From contig NZ_JACDIS010000003.1 in the NCBI RefSeq assembly GCF_013839525.1, forward strand, positions 372,001-436,000: a DNA stretch of 64,000 nucleotides, read 5' to 3'. Positions 31,701-38,578 of the stretch are shown in pieces. Position numbers and translations under genes: made by a program. Numbering within the stretch: the first letter of the stretch is position 1; the number at the start of each line of letters is the position of its first letter. The notes under the pieces were generated by a model that did not search any database, was not told the origin of the DNA, and worked only from the letters and a program-made list of their open reading frames with translations. The stretch comes from Chthonobacter rhizosphaerae. Its GTDB lineage: Bacteria; Pseudomonadota; Alphaproteobacteria; Rhizobiales; Pleomorphomonadaceae.

Positions 31701-33185
31701 GGCGAACCGGCGGCCCCCGACGAACCCGTTTCCGCCCCCGCGCCCGTCCCGACCATCGAGCTTTCCATCCTGGACCGGCTGCCGCTCGCCGTCGCCATCC
31801 TGCGCCAGGGCGAGGCGGTGGCCGTCAACCGCGCCTTCCTGGAGCTGTCCGGCTACCCGGACTTCGCCGCGCTCGACGACGCCGGCGGCTTCGCCGAAGC
31901 CTTCGTCGGCAGCCCGCTCATGCGCGATCACCGTCTGCCGGCGATCCGCCGGCGCGACGGCGTGGAGGTGCCGGTGCACGTCCGGCTCCACAGCATCGGC
32001 TTCCAGGGCTCCATCGCGTCCATGCTGGTGGTCCAGGAGACCGCCAAGGCCACCGGGCAGATGCGCGCCGAGGCCGCCGAGGCCCGCGTCGGCGAGCTGG
32101 AGGCCATCCTGGACACCGCCACCGACGGCGTGCTCGTCATCGACGATCGCGGCGCCATCTTGGGTGCCAACCGGTCGGCGGAGGCCCTGTTCGGGGCCGA
32201 GCGGGAGGCGATGGTGGGCGCCCCGCTGATCGACTATCTGGCGCCGGAAAGCCACCGCGACGCGCTCGACTACCTGGACGGCCTCGCCCGCAACGGCGTC
32301 GCCAGCGTCCTCAACGACGGCCGCGAGGTGATCGGCCGGGTCCGGCGCGGCGGCCTCGTGCCCCTCTTCATGACGGTCGGCCGGGTGTCGCCGGGCCGGT
32401 TCTGCGCGGTCCTGCGCGACATCACCCAGTGGAAGCGCGCCGAGGAGGAGCTCACCACCGCCAAGCGGTCGGCCGAGACCGCCTCGTCGCAGAAGTCCGA
32501 CTTCCTCGCCAAGATCAGCCACGAGATCCGCACGCCGCTCAACGCCATCATCGGCTTCTCCGAGGTGATGATGGAAGAGCGGTTCGGCCCTGTCGGCAGC
32601 GAGCGCTACAAGGAATACCTGCGCGACATCCACATTTCCGGCACGCTCATCATGAGCCTCGTCAACGACCTCCTGGATCTCTCCAAGATCGAGGCGGGCA
32701 AGCTGGACCTTTCCTTCGAGGCGGTGCCGGTCAACGAGGTGGTGCGCGAGTGCGTCGCCCTCATGCAGCCGCAGGCGAACCGCGAGCGGATCATCATCCG
32801 CACGTCCCTCTCCTCCAGCCTGCCGAGCGTGGTGGCGGACCACCGGAGCCTGCGCCAGATCGTGCTCAACCTCCTATCCAACGCCATCAAGTTCAACCAG
32901 CCGGGCGGCCAGGTGATCGTCTCCACCCTCTACGAGGACAGCGGCGAGGTGGCGCTCCGCGTCCGCGACACCGGCCCCGGCATGAGCCCGGAGGACGTCG
33001 AGAAGGCGCTCGAACCCTTCCGCCAGCTCCACACCACCCGGCCGGGGCGCGGCACCGGCCTCGGCCTGCCGCTGACCAAGGCGCTGGTGGAGGCGAACCG
33101 GGCGGCCTTCCGCATCGACAGCGCGCTCGGCCAGGGCACCCTCGTGCAGGTGACCTTCCCGTCCACCCGCGTCCTCGCCGAGTGA
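28704..33185 (+). CDS. Giant PAS histidine kinase, PdhS/DivJ-PleC type
   Basis: 1493 aa from ATG 28704 (GGGAGGGAC upstream). A PAS-like N-terminus (VFLFDRRGTRLLFVNAAG) is followed by roughly 850 residues of Ala/Pro/Glu/Asp-rich low complexity, interrupted at about 415-540 by a second globular PAS-like segment. The C-terminus has PAS domains at about 1016 and 1133, a HisKA domain FLAKISHEIRTPLNAIIGFSE with phospho-acceptor His1273, and a HATPase with NLLSNAIKFN, DTGPGM and GTGLGLPL. The MMEERFGPVGSERYKEYLRDIHISG segment after the H-box is typical of DivK-partner kinases that set cell polarity in alphaproteobacteria. No transmembrane helix is seen. The tandem DSRQ/DSRP repeat at about residues 960-980 is unusual. 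Confidence 0.88.
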   Translation: MADLDDVFLAAAADPSVAALIEDVRPVFLFDRRGTRLLFVNAAGAEHLGVRSLHDLAALGFSAGHPTARRVAAIDGQLGPGEARTDRVPLSRTLVPLTVVCRASRFRFAGTRGLLLVVLDRSSRFATAEDARAAFVALFGSPGDAGAAPSDAAAEPDPAAEPDTVPTAGTGVAAVLGDGPDESEPRTAPDQPAPDPEDDLSEAEAPAVVAEAEPAVVLSDPPDGPPALPPEAVSAEDALSEPAGDYGADYGVEDPFAGASDPDVAGYGARPDAADEDAPDAVAPDAVDDLAAEPAGAEPPASDVLTVLPPRLAAALEDVEAASDPDTGPEATTAGAYPAPDDASSLLDAPPTAESVATDPSATAPADTRDTRLADDPLANDSRADAPLAETATPDLIPAPEPVEPSPPHTAAVTDARSADPGFVFPDHGRSVRFVFELDPALAFSFVSEEFGAVVGPAAAPRSGETWADVAARLGLDPRGRIQAALARHDTFTGLTVDWPVEGAPLRLPVDLAGMPVFGRDRAFKGYRGFGIAKSGAAFPAADRVVPFPLASAAPAPARSPGLADAPDAPLPEVAPPAEIDSPDTPEAVSNPAHPAPADDDLPPSAAHTPDPTVIDEPAAVDAALSEPSPAEPLPSEPAVSEPSPAEPARAPDPLSAALVAVAAAASVVGRLFAPARAEPSTVEPLPSPEVTGEADLAAAEAPAIVVDEPVIVLPTAIEEPESAVIGLDPDRIYAAESLLYGAGPDRRDADEAEVAEPDVEDTVHHAGEDRSEPAAGPHAETGFALDAPDAAPHTVTEADPAAGSETSGDAPDPALADAIVAILPDEPAADLAEADVVLQPEEPAQPDGEQAEEAAAPADFVTEAASAEPDEVPFEPGPPQPDDAALGLVEEPDPSEDDVAWSEPPLGEVVPASMSARPLPPEPLYRDTDAAMRQLSRPEREAFQKIAEALGARLDDGHHDSRQDSRPDSRQDSRQDRQAPAPAVDPGPRILDDETAPDGEPAAPDEPVSAPAPVPTIELSILDRLPLAVAILRQGEAVAVNRAFLELSGYPDFAALDDAGGFAEAFVGSPLMRDHRLPAIRRRDGVEVPVHVRLHSIGFQGSIASMLVVQETAKATGQMRAEAAEARVGELEAILDTATDGVLVIDDRGAILGANRSAEALFGAEREAMVGAPLIDYLAPESHRDALDYLDGLARNGVASVLNDGREVIGRVRRGGLVPLFMTVGRVSPGRFCAVLRDITQWKRAEEELTTAKRSAETASSQKSDFLAKISHEIRTPLNAIIGFSEVMMEERFGPVGSERYKEYLRDIHISGTLIMSLVNDLLDLSKIEAGKLDLSFEAVPVNEVVRECVALMQPQANRERIIIRTSLSSSLPSVVADHRSLRQIVLNLLSNAIKFNQPGGQVIVSTLYEDSGEVALRVRDTGPGMSPEDVEKALEPFRQLHTTRPGRGTGLGLPLTKALVEANRAAFRIDSALGQGTLVQVTFPSTRVLAE
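31579..31640 (+). repeat. Short tandem repeat encoding DSRQ units
   Basis: Four to five copies of a 12-base unit close to GACAGTCGCCAG inside the giant kinase gene, giving His-Asp-Ser-Arg-Gln-Asp-Ser-Arg. Each unit is a multiple of three, so copy-number change would keep the frame. The only Ser/Arg/Gln patch in a long acidic linker. Confidence 0.75.
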
Positions 33186-33247
33186 CGGGCCGGGACCTCG
33201 GCGCGGCGCCCGCCGCGCCCTCGTCCGCCCCCTCCCGGCAAGCTGGA

Positions 33248-33294
33248 GCGTGGCCGGCCGCCGCGCGCTCAGTCCGTGCGACCTCCGGCCACGC
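33248..33294 (+). terminator. Long-loop hairpin after giant kinase gene
   Basis: Perfect ten-base arms GCGTGGCCGG / CCGGCCACGC with a 27-base GC-rich loop, 63 bases after the kinase stop. No T-run follows, so function as a terminator is tentative. Confidence 0.4.
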
Positions 33295-33366
33295 GTCAGA
33301 CGCTCCCTGAAAACCTGCTCCGGAGGCTCAACATTCCGCGAATAACTGGAGCAACTTAGCCAAGTT

Positions 33367-33383
33367 TTTGGAATCGTTCCAAG
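33367..33383. promoter_or_regulatory. Irr-type iron control element (ICE-like box)
   Basis: TTGGAA-TCG-TTCCAA at 33368-33382 is a perfect palindrome and with flanks gives TTTGGAATCGTTCCAAG. This is close to the rhizobial Irr element TTTAGAA-N3-TTCTAAA. It lies about 145 bases upstream of the ferric-iron binding protein gene, fitting iron-responsive control. Confidence 0.6.
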
Positions 33384-33525
33384 GAGGCGTGACCCAAGTT
33401 GTTGATATTGAACGGCAAATTCGATTGACAGCGCCGCCCGCTCCGGCCTAGATCCTCCCGCACCACGGTCGCCACGCGACCGTCCCGATGACAGGGCCTT
33501 GCCCCCTGCCGATTGGAGTCGATCG

Positions 33526-34548
33526 ATGTCGAAGTCCAGCAGCCTTCTCGCCGCCCTCGCCGCCACCGTCCTGACGGCCCTTCCGGCGGTCGCCGCCGAG
33601 GTGAACGTCTACACCACGCGCGAGCCGGGCCTCGCCCAGCCGCTGTTCGACGCCTTCACCAAGGAGACCGGCATCACGGTCAACACCATCTTCATGAAGG
33701 AAGGCCTCGCCGAACGCGTCGCCGCCGAGGGCGCCAATTCGCCCGCCGACCTGATGATGATGGTGGACTTCGGCAACCTCGCCGACCTCGCCGACCGCGG
33801 CCTCACCCAGCCGATCGAGTCCGAGGCGCTGAACCAGGCGGTGCCGGAGAGCCTGCGCGACCCGGCCGGCAGCTGGTACGCCCTCTCGGCCCGCGCCCGC
33901 GTGCTCTACGTGTCCAAGGACCGGGTGACCGACGACAAGATCACCTACGAGGATCTCGCCGATCCCAAGTGGAAGGGCAAGGTCTGCCTGCGCTCCGGCC
34001 AGCATCCCTACAACACCGCCCTCATCGCCACGGTCATCACCAAGGACGGCCGCGAGGCCGCCAAGACCTGGCTGGAAGGCGTCAAGGCCAACCTCGCCCG
34101 CAAGCCGGGCGGCGGCGACCGCGATGTCGCCAAGGACATCCTGGCCGGCCTCTGCGACATCGGCGTCGGCAACTCCTACTATGTCGGCCTGATGCGCTCC
34201 GGCAGCGGCGGCGACGAGCAGAAGACCTGGGCCGACGCCATCGAGGTCGTCCTGCCCACCTTCAAGGACGGCAAGGGCACCCACGTGAACGTGTCCGGCG
34301 CGGCGCTCGCCAAGAATGCCCCGAACAAGGACAATGCGGTCAAGCTCATGGAATTCCTGGTCTCCGAGGAGGCCCAGGAGATCTACGCCAAGGCCAACTT
34401 CGAGTATCCGGTGCGCGCGGGCGTCTCCCCGGACCCGATCATCGCCGAACTCGGCCAGCTCACCGTGGACCCGACCCCGGTGACAGACATCGTCAAGAAC
34501 CGCAAGGACGCCAGCCTCCTCGTCGACGAGGTCGGCTTCGACAACTGA
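33526..34548 (+). CDS. fbpA: Fe(3+) ABC transporter substrate-binding protein
   Basis: 340 aa. Signal peptide SSLLAALAATVLTALPAVAAE, so periplasmic. It opens EVNVYTTREPGLAQPLFDAFTKETGITVNTIF, the FbpA/AfuA/IdiA-type transferrin-like fold. IGVGNSYYVGLMR holds the paired Tyr used for ferric iron binding in this family. C-terminal HVNVSGAALAKNAPNKDNAVKLMEFLVSEEAQEIYA is standard. Start ATG 33526 has TTGGAGTCGATCG before it. The gene has an Irr-like box upstream and is followed by the permease gene after 113 bases containing a strong stem-loop. Confidence 0.93.
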   Translation: MSKSSSLLAALAATVLTALPAVAAEVNVYTTREPGLAQPLFDAFTKETGITVNTIFMKEGLAERVAAEGANSPADLMMMVDFGNLADLADRGLTQPIESEALNQAVPESLRDPAGSWYALSARARVLYVSKDRVTDDKITYEDLADPKWKGKVCLRSGQHPYNTALIATVITKDGREAAKTWLEGVKANLARKPGGGDRDVAKDILAGLCDIGVGNSYYVGLMRSGSGGDEQKTWADAIEVVLPTFKDGKGTHVNVSGAALAKNAPNKDNAVKLMEFLVSEEAQEIYAKANFEYPVRAGVSPDPIIAELGQLTVDPTPVTDIVKNRKDASLLVDEVGFDN

Positions 34549-34611
34549 TCCGGCGGGGCGCCCCCGCCCTGCTCCACCCGCCCGGCGACCGCCCGGGCGA
34601 CCGACCCGATC

Positions 34612-34645
34612 CGCCCGGCCTTCGGTGTTCCCGAACGGCCGGGCG
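34612..34645 (+). terminator. Stem-loop between fbpA and fbpB (attenuator-like)
   Basis: CGCCCGGCC-TTCGG, five-base loop, CCGAA-C-GGCCGGGCG. This is a 14-base-pair stem with a single bulged C, 16 bases before the permease start. It could protect the fbpA mRNA end or lower downstream expression, as often seen between binding-protein and permease genes. Confidence 0.6.
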
Positions 34646-34661
34646 TCGCCATGAGGACCCG

Positions 34662-36449
34662 ATGACCGGCAAGGCAACGCGCGGACCACGGCCGGACGGC
34701 CGTTCCTTCCGGATTGGAACCGGGGCCGGCGGTCCGGGCCCGCGCGCGCGCGACACGTCCGGCCACCTCTGGATGCTGGCGAGCGGCGTCATCGTGGCGG
34801 GCGTCCTCGCCCCCGTCGGCGGCCTCGTCTACTACGCCGCCAAGGGCTCGGGCGACCTCTGGCCCCATCTCGCCGGCACCATCCTGCCGGCGGCGCTGCA
34901 GACGACCCTCCTCCTCCTCGCCGGCGTCGGCCTCATCGTGTCGGCGGTCGGCGTCGGCACCGCCTGGCTCGTCGCCATGTACCGCTTCCCCGGGCGGCGC
35001 CTGTTCGAATGGGCGCTGTTGCTGCCGCTCGCGGTGCCCACCTACATCGTCGCCTACGCCTATCTGGACGTCCTCCACCCGGTCGGCCCGGTTCAGACGG
35101 CGATCCGCGGCGTCCTCGGCCTCGCCAGCCCGCGCGACCTCTGGTTCCCGGAGATCCGCTCGCTCCCGGGCGCCATCGTGCTCCTCGGCTTCGTTCTCTA
35201 CCCCTATGTCTACCTGCCCGCCCGGGCGCTCTTCATGATGCAGTCGCCCGCCCTGGTGGAAGTGGCCCGCACCCTCGGGTCGTCGCGCCGGCGCGTGTTC
35301 TGGCGGGTGGCGCTCCCCCTCGCCCGCCCCGCCGTGGCGGTCGGCGCCAGCCTCGCCCTCATGGAGGCGCTCAACGACATCGGCGCGTCCGAATTCCTCG
35401 GCGTGCGCACCCTCACGGTCGCCATCTACAGCACCTGGGTCACCCGCTCGTCCATCGAGGGCGCGGCCCAGATCGCCCTCGTCATGCTGGCCTTCGTGGT
35501 GCTCCTGGTCACCCTGGAGCGCGCCGCCCGCCGCCGCCAGCGCTTCGTCAGCCGCTCGTCGAAGACCCGCACGGCCGTGCCGGAAACCCTTTCCGGCCTC
35601 GGCGGCCTCGCCGCCACCGCCGCCTGCGCGCTGCCGATCGCCGTCGGCTTCCTCGTCCCGGCGAGCTATCTCGTCCACCACGCCGCCCGGCGCCTCCTGG
35701 AGCACGGCCTGCCGAACGCCTTCCCCGGCTGGGTGGCGAACACCCTCGGCGTCTCCGCCGGCGCCACGGTGGCGACCATTCTGGCCGGCCTCGTCATCGC
35801 CTACACGGGCCGGTTCGCCCGCCACCGGGCGGCGCGCTCGCTCGTCCGCCTGTCCAGCCTCGGCTACGCCGTCCCCGGCACCGTTCTCGCCGCCGGCATG
35901 CTGATGCCCTTCGCCGGCCTCGACAACCTGATCGCCGATACGTGGCGCGGCCTCACCGGCGAGCGGGTCGGCCTCATCCTCTCCTCCACGGGCATCGTGC
36001 TGGTGCTCGGCTACGCCATCCGGTTCCTCGCCGTGTCGTCCGGCGGCATCGAGGCCGGCCTCACCAAGATCCCGCCCAGCCTCGACATGGCGGCCCGCAC
36101 CCTCGGCGCCCGGCCGCTGCGCACGGTGGCGCGCATCCACGTGCCGCTTCTCAGGCCGGCGATCGCGGCCGCCGGCCTTCTCGTCTTCGTCGACTGCATG
36201 AAGGAGCTGCCGCTCACCCTGATGCTGCGGCCGTTCAACTTCGAGACCCTCGCCACCACCGTCTATGGGGAGGCGGCCCGGGGCACCTACGAGGACGGCT
36301 CCATCGCGGCGCTCACCATCGTGATCGCCGGCCTCGCGCCCGTCATCTTCCTCGCCCGCTCCTCCTTCCGCGACGCCCCGAAGGCGAGCCGCCGCAGCCC
36401 GGCGTCCGACGACGCCGTCGTCGAGGCCACCGCCGCGCCGGCGGTCTGA
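34662..36449 (+). CDS. fbpB: Fe(3+) ABC transporter permease, fused two-domain type
   Basis: 595 aa from ATG 34662. Two consecutive permease halves, about 12 helices. The first half has EAA loop EVARTLGSSRRRVFWRVALPLARPAVAVG; the second has DMAARTLGARPLRTVARIHVPLLRPAIAAAG and KELPLTLMLRPF. The duplicated arrangement in a single chain is the FbpB/HitB/AfuB form. Inner membrane. Partner of the upstream SBP. No gene for the cognate ATPase (FbpC) follows; the next gene is a sensor kinase, so the ATPase must come from elsewhere in the genome. Confidence 0.92.
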   Translation: MTGKATRGPRPDGRSFRIGTGAGGPGPRARDTSGHLWMLASGVIVAGVLAPVGGLVYYAAKGSGDLWPHLAGTILPAALQTTLLLLAGVGLIVSAVGVGTAWLVAMYRFPGRRLFEWALLLPLAVPTYIVAYAYLDVLHPVGPVQTAIRGVLGLASPRDLWFPEIRSLPGAIVLLGFVLYPYVYLPARALFMMQSPALVEVARTLGSSRRRVFWRVALPLARPAVAVGASLALMEALNDIGASEFLGVRTLTVAIYSTWVTRSSIEGAAQIALVMLAFVVLLVTLERAARRRQRFVSRSSKTRTAVPETLSGLGGLAATAACALPIAVGFLVPASYLVHHAARRLLEHGLPNAFPGWVANTLGVSAGATVATILAGLVIAYTGRFARHRAARSLVRLSSLGYAVPGTVLAAGMLMPFAGLDNLIADTWRGLTGERVGLILSSTGIVLVLGYAIRFLAVSSGGIEAGLTKIPPSLDMAARTLGARPLRTVARIHVPLLRPAIAAAGLLVFVDCMKELPLTLMLRPFNFETLATTVYGEAARGTYEDGSIAALTIVIAGLAPVIFLARSSFRDAPKASRRSPASDDAVVEATAAPAV

Positions 36450-36559
36450 GGCGCCTTCAAGTCCAGCACGGCCCGCCTTCCAATGGCCCTGCGCACGCCC
36501 GCCGCACGCCCGGCCCTGTGGCGGCCGCGCAACAGAACGGCGCAAGCCCCGTCCGGCCG

Positions 36560-36584
36560 GGAACATTCCCTGGCGGCAGCGGTT
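36560..36584 (+). promoter_or_regulatory. Candidate EcfG-type promoter before hybrid kinase
   Basis: GGAAC, 16 bases, GGTT: perfect -35 and one mismatch in the -10 of the EcfG consensus. It lies about 30 bases upstream of the ATG at 36614. By-eye match only. Confidence 0.3.
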
Positions 36585-36613
36585 AAGAACCGTTCGAGGC
36601 TTTCGGGGAAGCC

Positions 36614-38539
36614 ATGTGTTCTCAGGATCGGATCCACGTGTCGCTTGACGGCAATCGCTATCGCCTGCTCGTCGACGCCATCACTGACTATGCCATCTAC
36701 ATGCTCGATCCGAACGGGATCATCGCGAGCTGGAATCCCGGCGCCCGCCGGTTCAAGGGCTACGAGGAGGCCGACGTGGTCGGCACCCACTTCTCCCGCT
36801 TCTACACGGAGGAGGATCGAAAGGCCGGATTGCCCGCCACCGCGCTTCGCGTGGCGGACCGCGAGGGACGCTTCGAGGCGGAGGGTTGGCGCGTCCGCAA
36901 GGACGGCACCCGCTTCTGGGCCTATGTGGTCATCGACCCGATCCGGAGCCCGAGCGGCGACCTGATCGGCTTTGCCAAGGTCACCCGCGACCTTTCCGAG
37001 CGGCGCGAGGCCGAGCTGGCGCTCCGCCGCAGCGAGGAACAGTTCCGCCTCCTCGTCCAGAGCGTCACCGACTACGCCATCTTCATGCTCGACCTGCAGG
37101 GCAACGTGTCGAGCTGGAATGCCGGGGCGGAGCGGATCAAGGGCTATTCGGCGGCGGACATCCTCGGGCGGCACTTCTCCGCCTTCTACACGGACGAGGA
37201 CCGCGCCGCGGGCCTGCCCCGGCGCGCGCTGGAGATCGCCACCCGGGAGGGCCGCTTCGAGCAGGAAGGCCTGCGCGTGCGCAAGGACGGCAGTCGCTTC
37301 ATGGCGCACGTCATCATCGATCCCGTCCGCTCCGAGAGCGGCGCCCTCGTGGGGTTCGCCAAGGTCACGCGCGACATCAGCGAGCGGGTGGAGAACCAGC
37401 GCAAGCTGGAGGAGGCGCGCGAAATCCTGTTCCAGTCGCAGAAGATGGAGGCCGTCGGCCAGCTCAGCGCCGGCATCGCGCACGACTTCAACAACCTGCT
37501 GGCGGCCATCCTGGGCGGCCTGGAGATCCTGAAGAAGCGTCCGCCCGCCGACCCGCGCGCCGCCGCCATCCTGGACAATCTCGTCCACGCGGCCGAGCGC
37601 GGCACCGGGCTGATCCGGCGCATGCTGGCCTTCGCGCGGCGCCAGGATCTCCTGGTCCAGCCGGTCGCGGTGCCGGACCTCGTCCGCAGCATGTCCGACC
37701 TCCTGGCCCGCACCATCGGACCGCAGATCTCGATCGAGGAGGACTTCCCCCCGGACCTGCCGATGGCGCTGACGGATACCAACCACCTGGAGACCGCCAT
37801 CCTGAACCTCCTGGTCAATGCGCGCGACGCGATGCCGGACGGCGGGACGGTGCGGATCCGGGCGGCCGCCGAGCGGCTCGCCTCCACCCCGGAAGGGCCG
37901 GCGGGCGACTACGTGCGCATCACCGTGGCGGACACCGGCGAGGGCATGGACGCGGCCACGCTGGCGCGCGCCATCGAACCCTTCTTCACCACCAAGGAGG
38001 TCGGCAAGGGCACCGGGCTCGGGCTCTCGATGGTCCACGGCCTCGTCACCCAGTCGGGCGGGCGCATGAAGGTCGCCAGCACGCCGGGCGTCGGCACCGA
38101 GGTTACCTTGTGGCTCCCCGTCGCGGACGTCGCCGTGGCGCCCGCCCCCGCCGGGCCCGAGGCCCGGACCACCGCCGGATCCGGCGCTCCGCTGCAGGTG
38201 CTGGCGGTCGACGACGACAAATTGGTCCTCTCCAGCACGGCGACGATGCTGGAGGAGCTCGGCCACCGGGTCACGGGCGTGACGTCCGCCTCCGAGGCCC
38301 TCGAGGCACTGAGGGCCGGCCCGGCCTTCGACCTCGTGGTGACCGACCACGTCATGCCGCGGATGACCGGCCGGGAGCTCATGGACGAGGTCCGGCGGCT
38401 CCGCCCGGGTCTCGCGGTCCTGCTCCTCACCGGGCACGCGGACCTCGACGCGGACGACGTCGACGTCCCGATGCTGCAGAAGCCGTTCACGGTGGCGCAG
38501 CTCGCCTCGGCCGTCGCAGGGGTCGCGCCGCGCGCCTGA
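36614..38539 (+). CDS. Hybrid PAS sensor histidine kinase with receiver domain
   Basis: 641 aa, no membrane helix. Two PAS domains in tandem (about 16-140 and 147-270) are near copies of each other: LLVDAITDYAIYMLDPNGIIASWNPGA against LLVQSVTDYAIFMLDLQGNVSSWNAGA, each ending IGFAKVTRDLSER or VGFAKVTRDISER. The HisKA H-box AGIAHDFNNLLAAI has His290. The HATPase has NLLVNARDAM, DTGEGM and KGTGLGLSMV. A C-terminal receiver domain (about 524-640) has phospho-acceptor Asp578 in VVTDHVMPRMTG. The PAS spacing DYAIxMLDxxG...SWNxGAxRxKGY is common in soil-bacterial blue-light or redox sensors, but the LOV cysteine motif is absent, so the signal is unknown. An orphan kinase with its own receiver. Confidence 0.9.
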   Translation: MCSQDRIHVSLDGNRYRLLVDAITDYAIYMLDPNGIIASWNPGARRFKGYEEADVVGTHFSRFYTEEDRKAGLPATALRVADREGRFEAEGWRVRKDGTRFWAYVVIDPIRSPSGDLIGFAKVTRDLSERREAELALRRSEEQFRLLVQSVTDYAIFMLDLQGNVSSWNAGAERIKGYSAADILGRHFSAFYTDEDRAAGLPRRALEIATREGRFEQEGLRVRKDGSRFMAHVIIDPVRSESGALVGFAKVTRDISERVENQRKLEEAREILFQSQKMEAVGQLSAGIAHDFNNLLAAILGGLEILKKRPPADPRAAAILDNLVHAAERGTGLIRRMLAFARRQDLLVQPVAVPDLVRSMSDLLARTIGPQISIEEDFPPDLPMALTDTNHLETAILNLLVNARDAMPDGGTVRIRAAAERLASTPEGPAGDYVRITVADTGEGMDAATLARAIEPFFTTKEVGKGTGLGLSMVHGLVTQSGGRMKVASTPGVGTEVTLWLPVADVAVAPAPAGPEARTTAGSGAPLQVLAVDDDKLVLSSTATMLEELGHRVTGVTSASEALEALRAGPAFDLVVTDHVMPRMTGRELMDEVRRLRPGLAVLLLTGHADLDADDVDVPMLQKPFTVAQLASAVAGVAPRA

Positions 38540-38547
38540 GCCTCCGT

Positions 38548-38571
38548 CCGGCCCCGTTCCGTCGGGGCCGG
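38548..38571. terminator. Hairpin between convergent kinase and acsA genes
   Basis: CCGGCCCCG, six-base loop, CGGGGCCGG; perfect nine-base stem centred in the 39-base gap between convergent stops. Likely bidirectional terminator. Confidence 0.65.
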
Positions 38572-38578
38572 TCCTGCC

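Larger units (their letters stand above)
33186..33525. other. Intergenic region upstream of the iron transporter
   Basis: 340 bases without a gene. It contains the end of the kinase transcript (hairpin at 33248-33294) and an iron-box palindrome at 33367-33383. The AT-rich stretch 33330-33425 probably contains the fbpA promoter; no clear -35/-10 pair could be assigned. Confidence 0.6.

Noticed and set aside
29403-32843. A 1146-codon minus-strand frame inside the giant kinase gene
   Set aside because: Low-complexity Gly/Arg/Val antisense translation; the plus strand has recognisable PAS, HisKA and HATPase domains across the same bases.
28704-33185. Membrane-bound sensor topology for the giant kinase
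   Set aside because: No stretch of about 20 hydrophobic residues was found outside the short Ala-rich VAAAASVVG segment, which is too short and interrupted.
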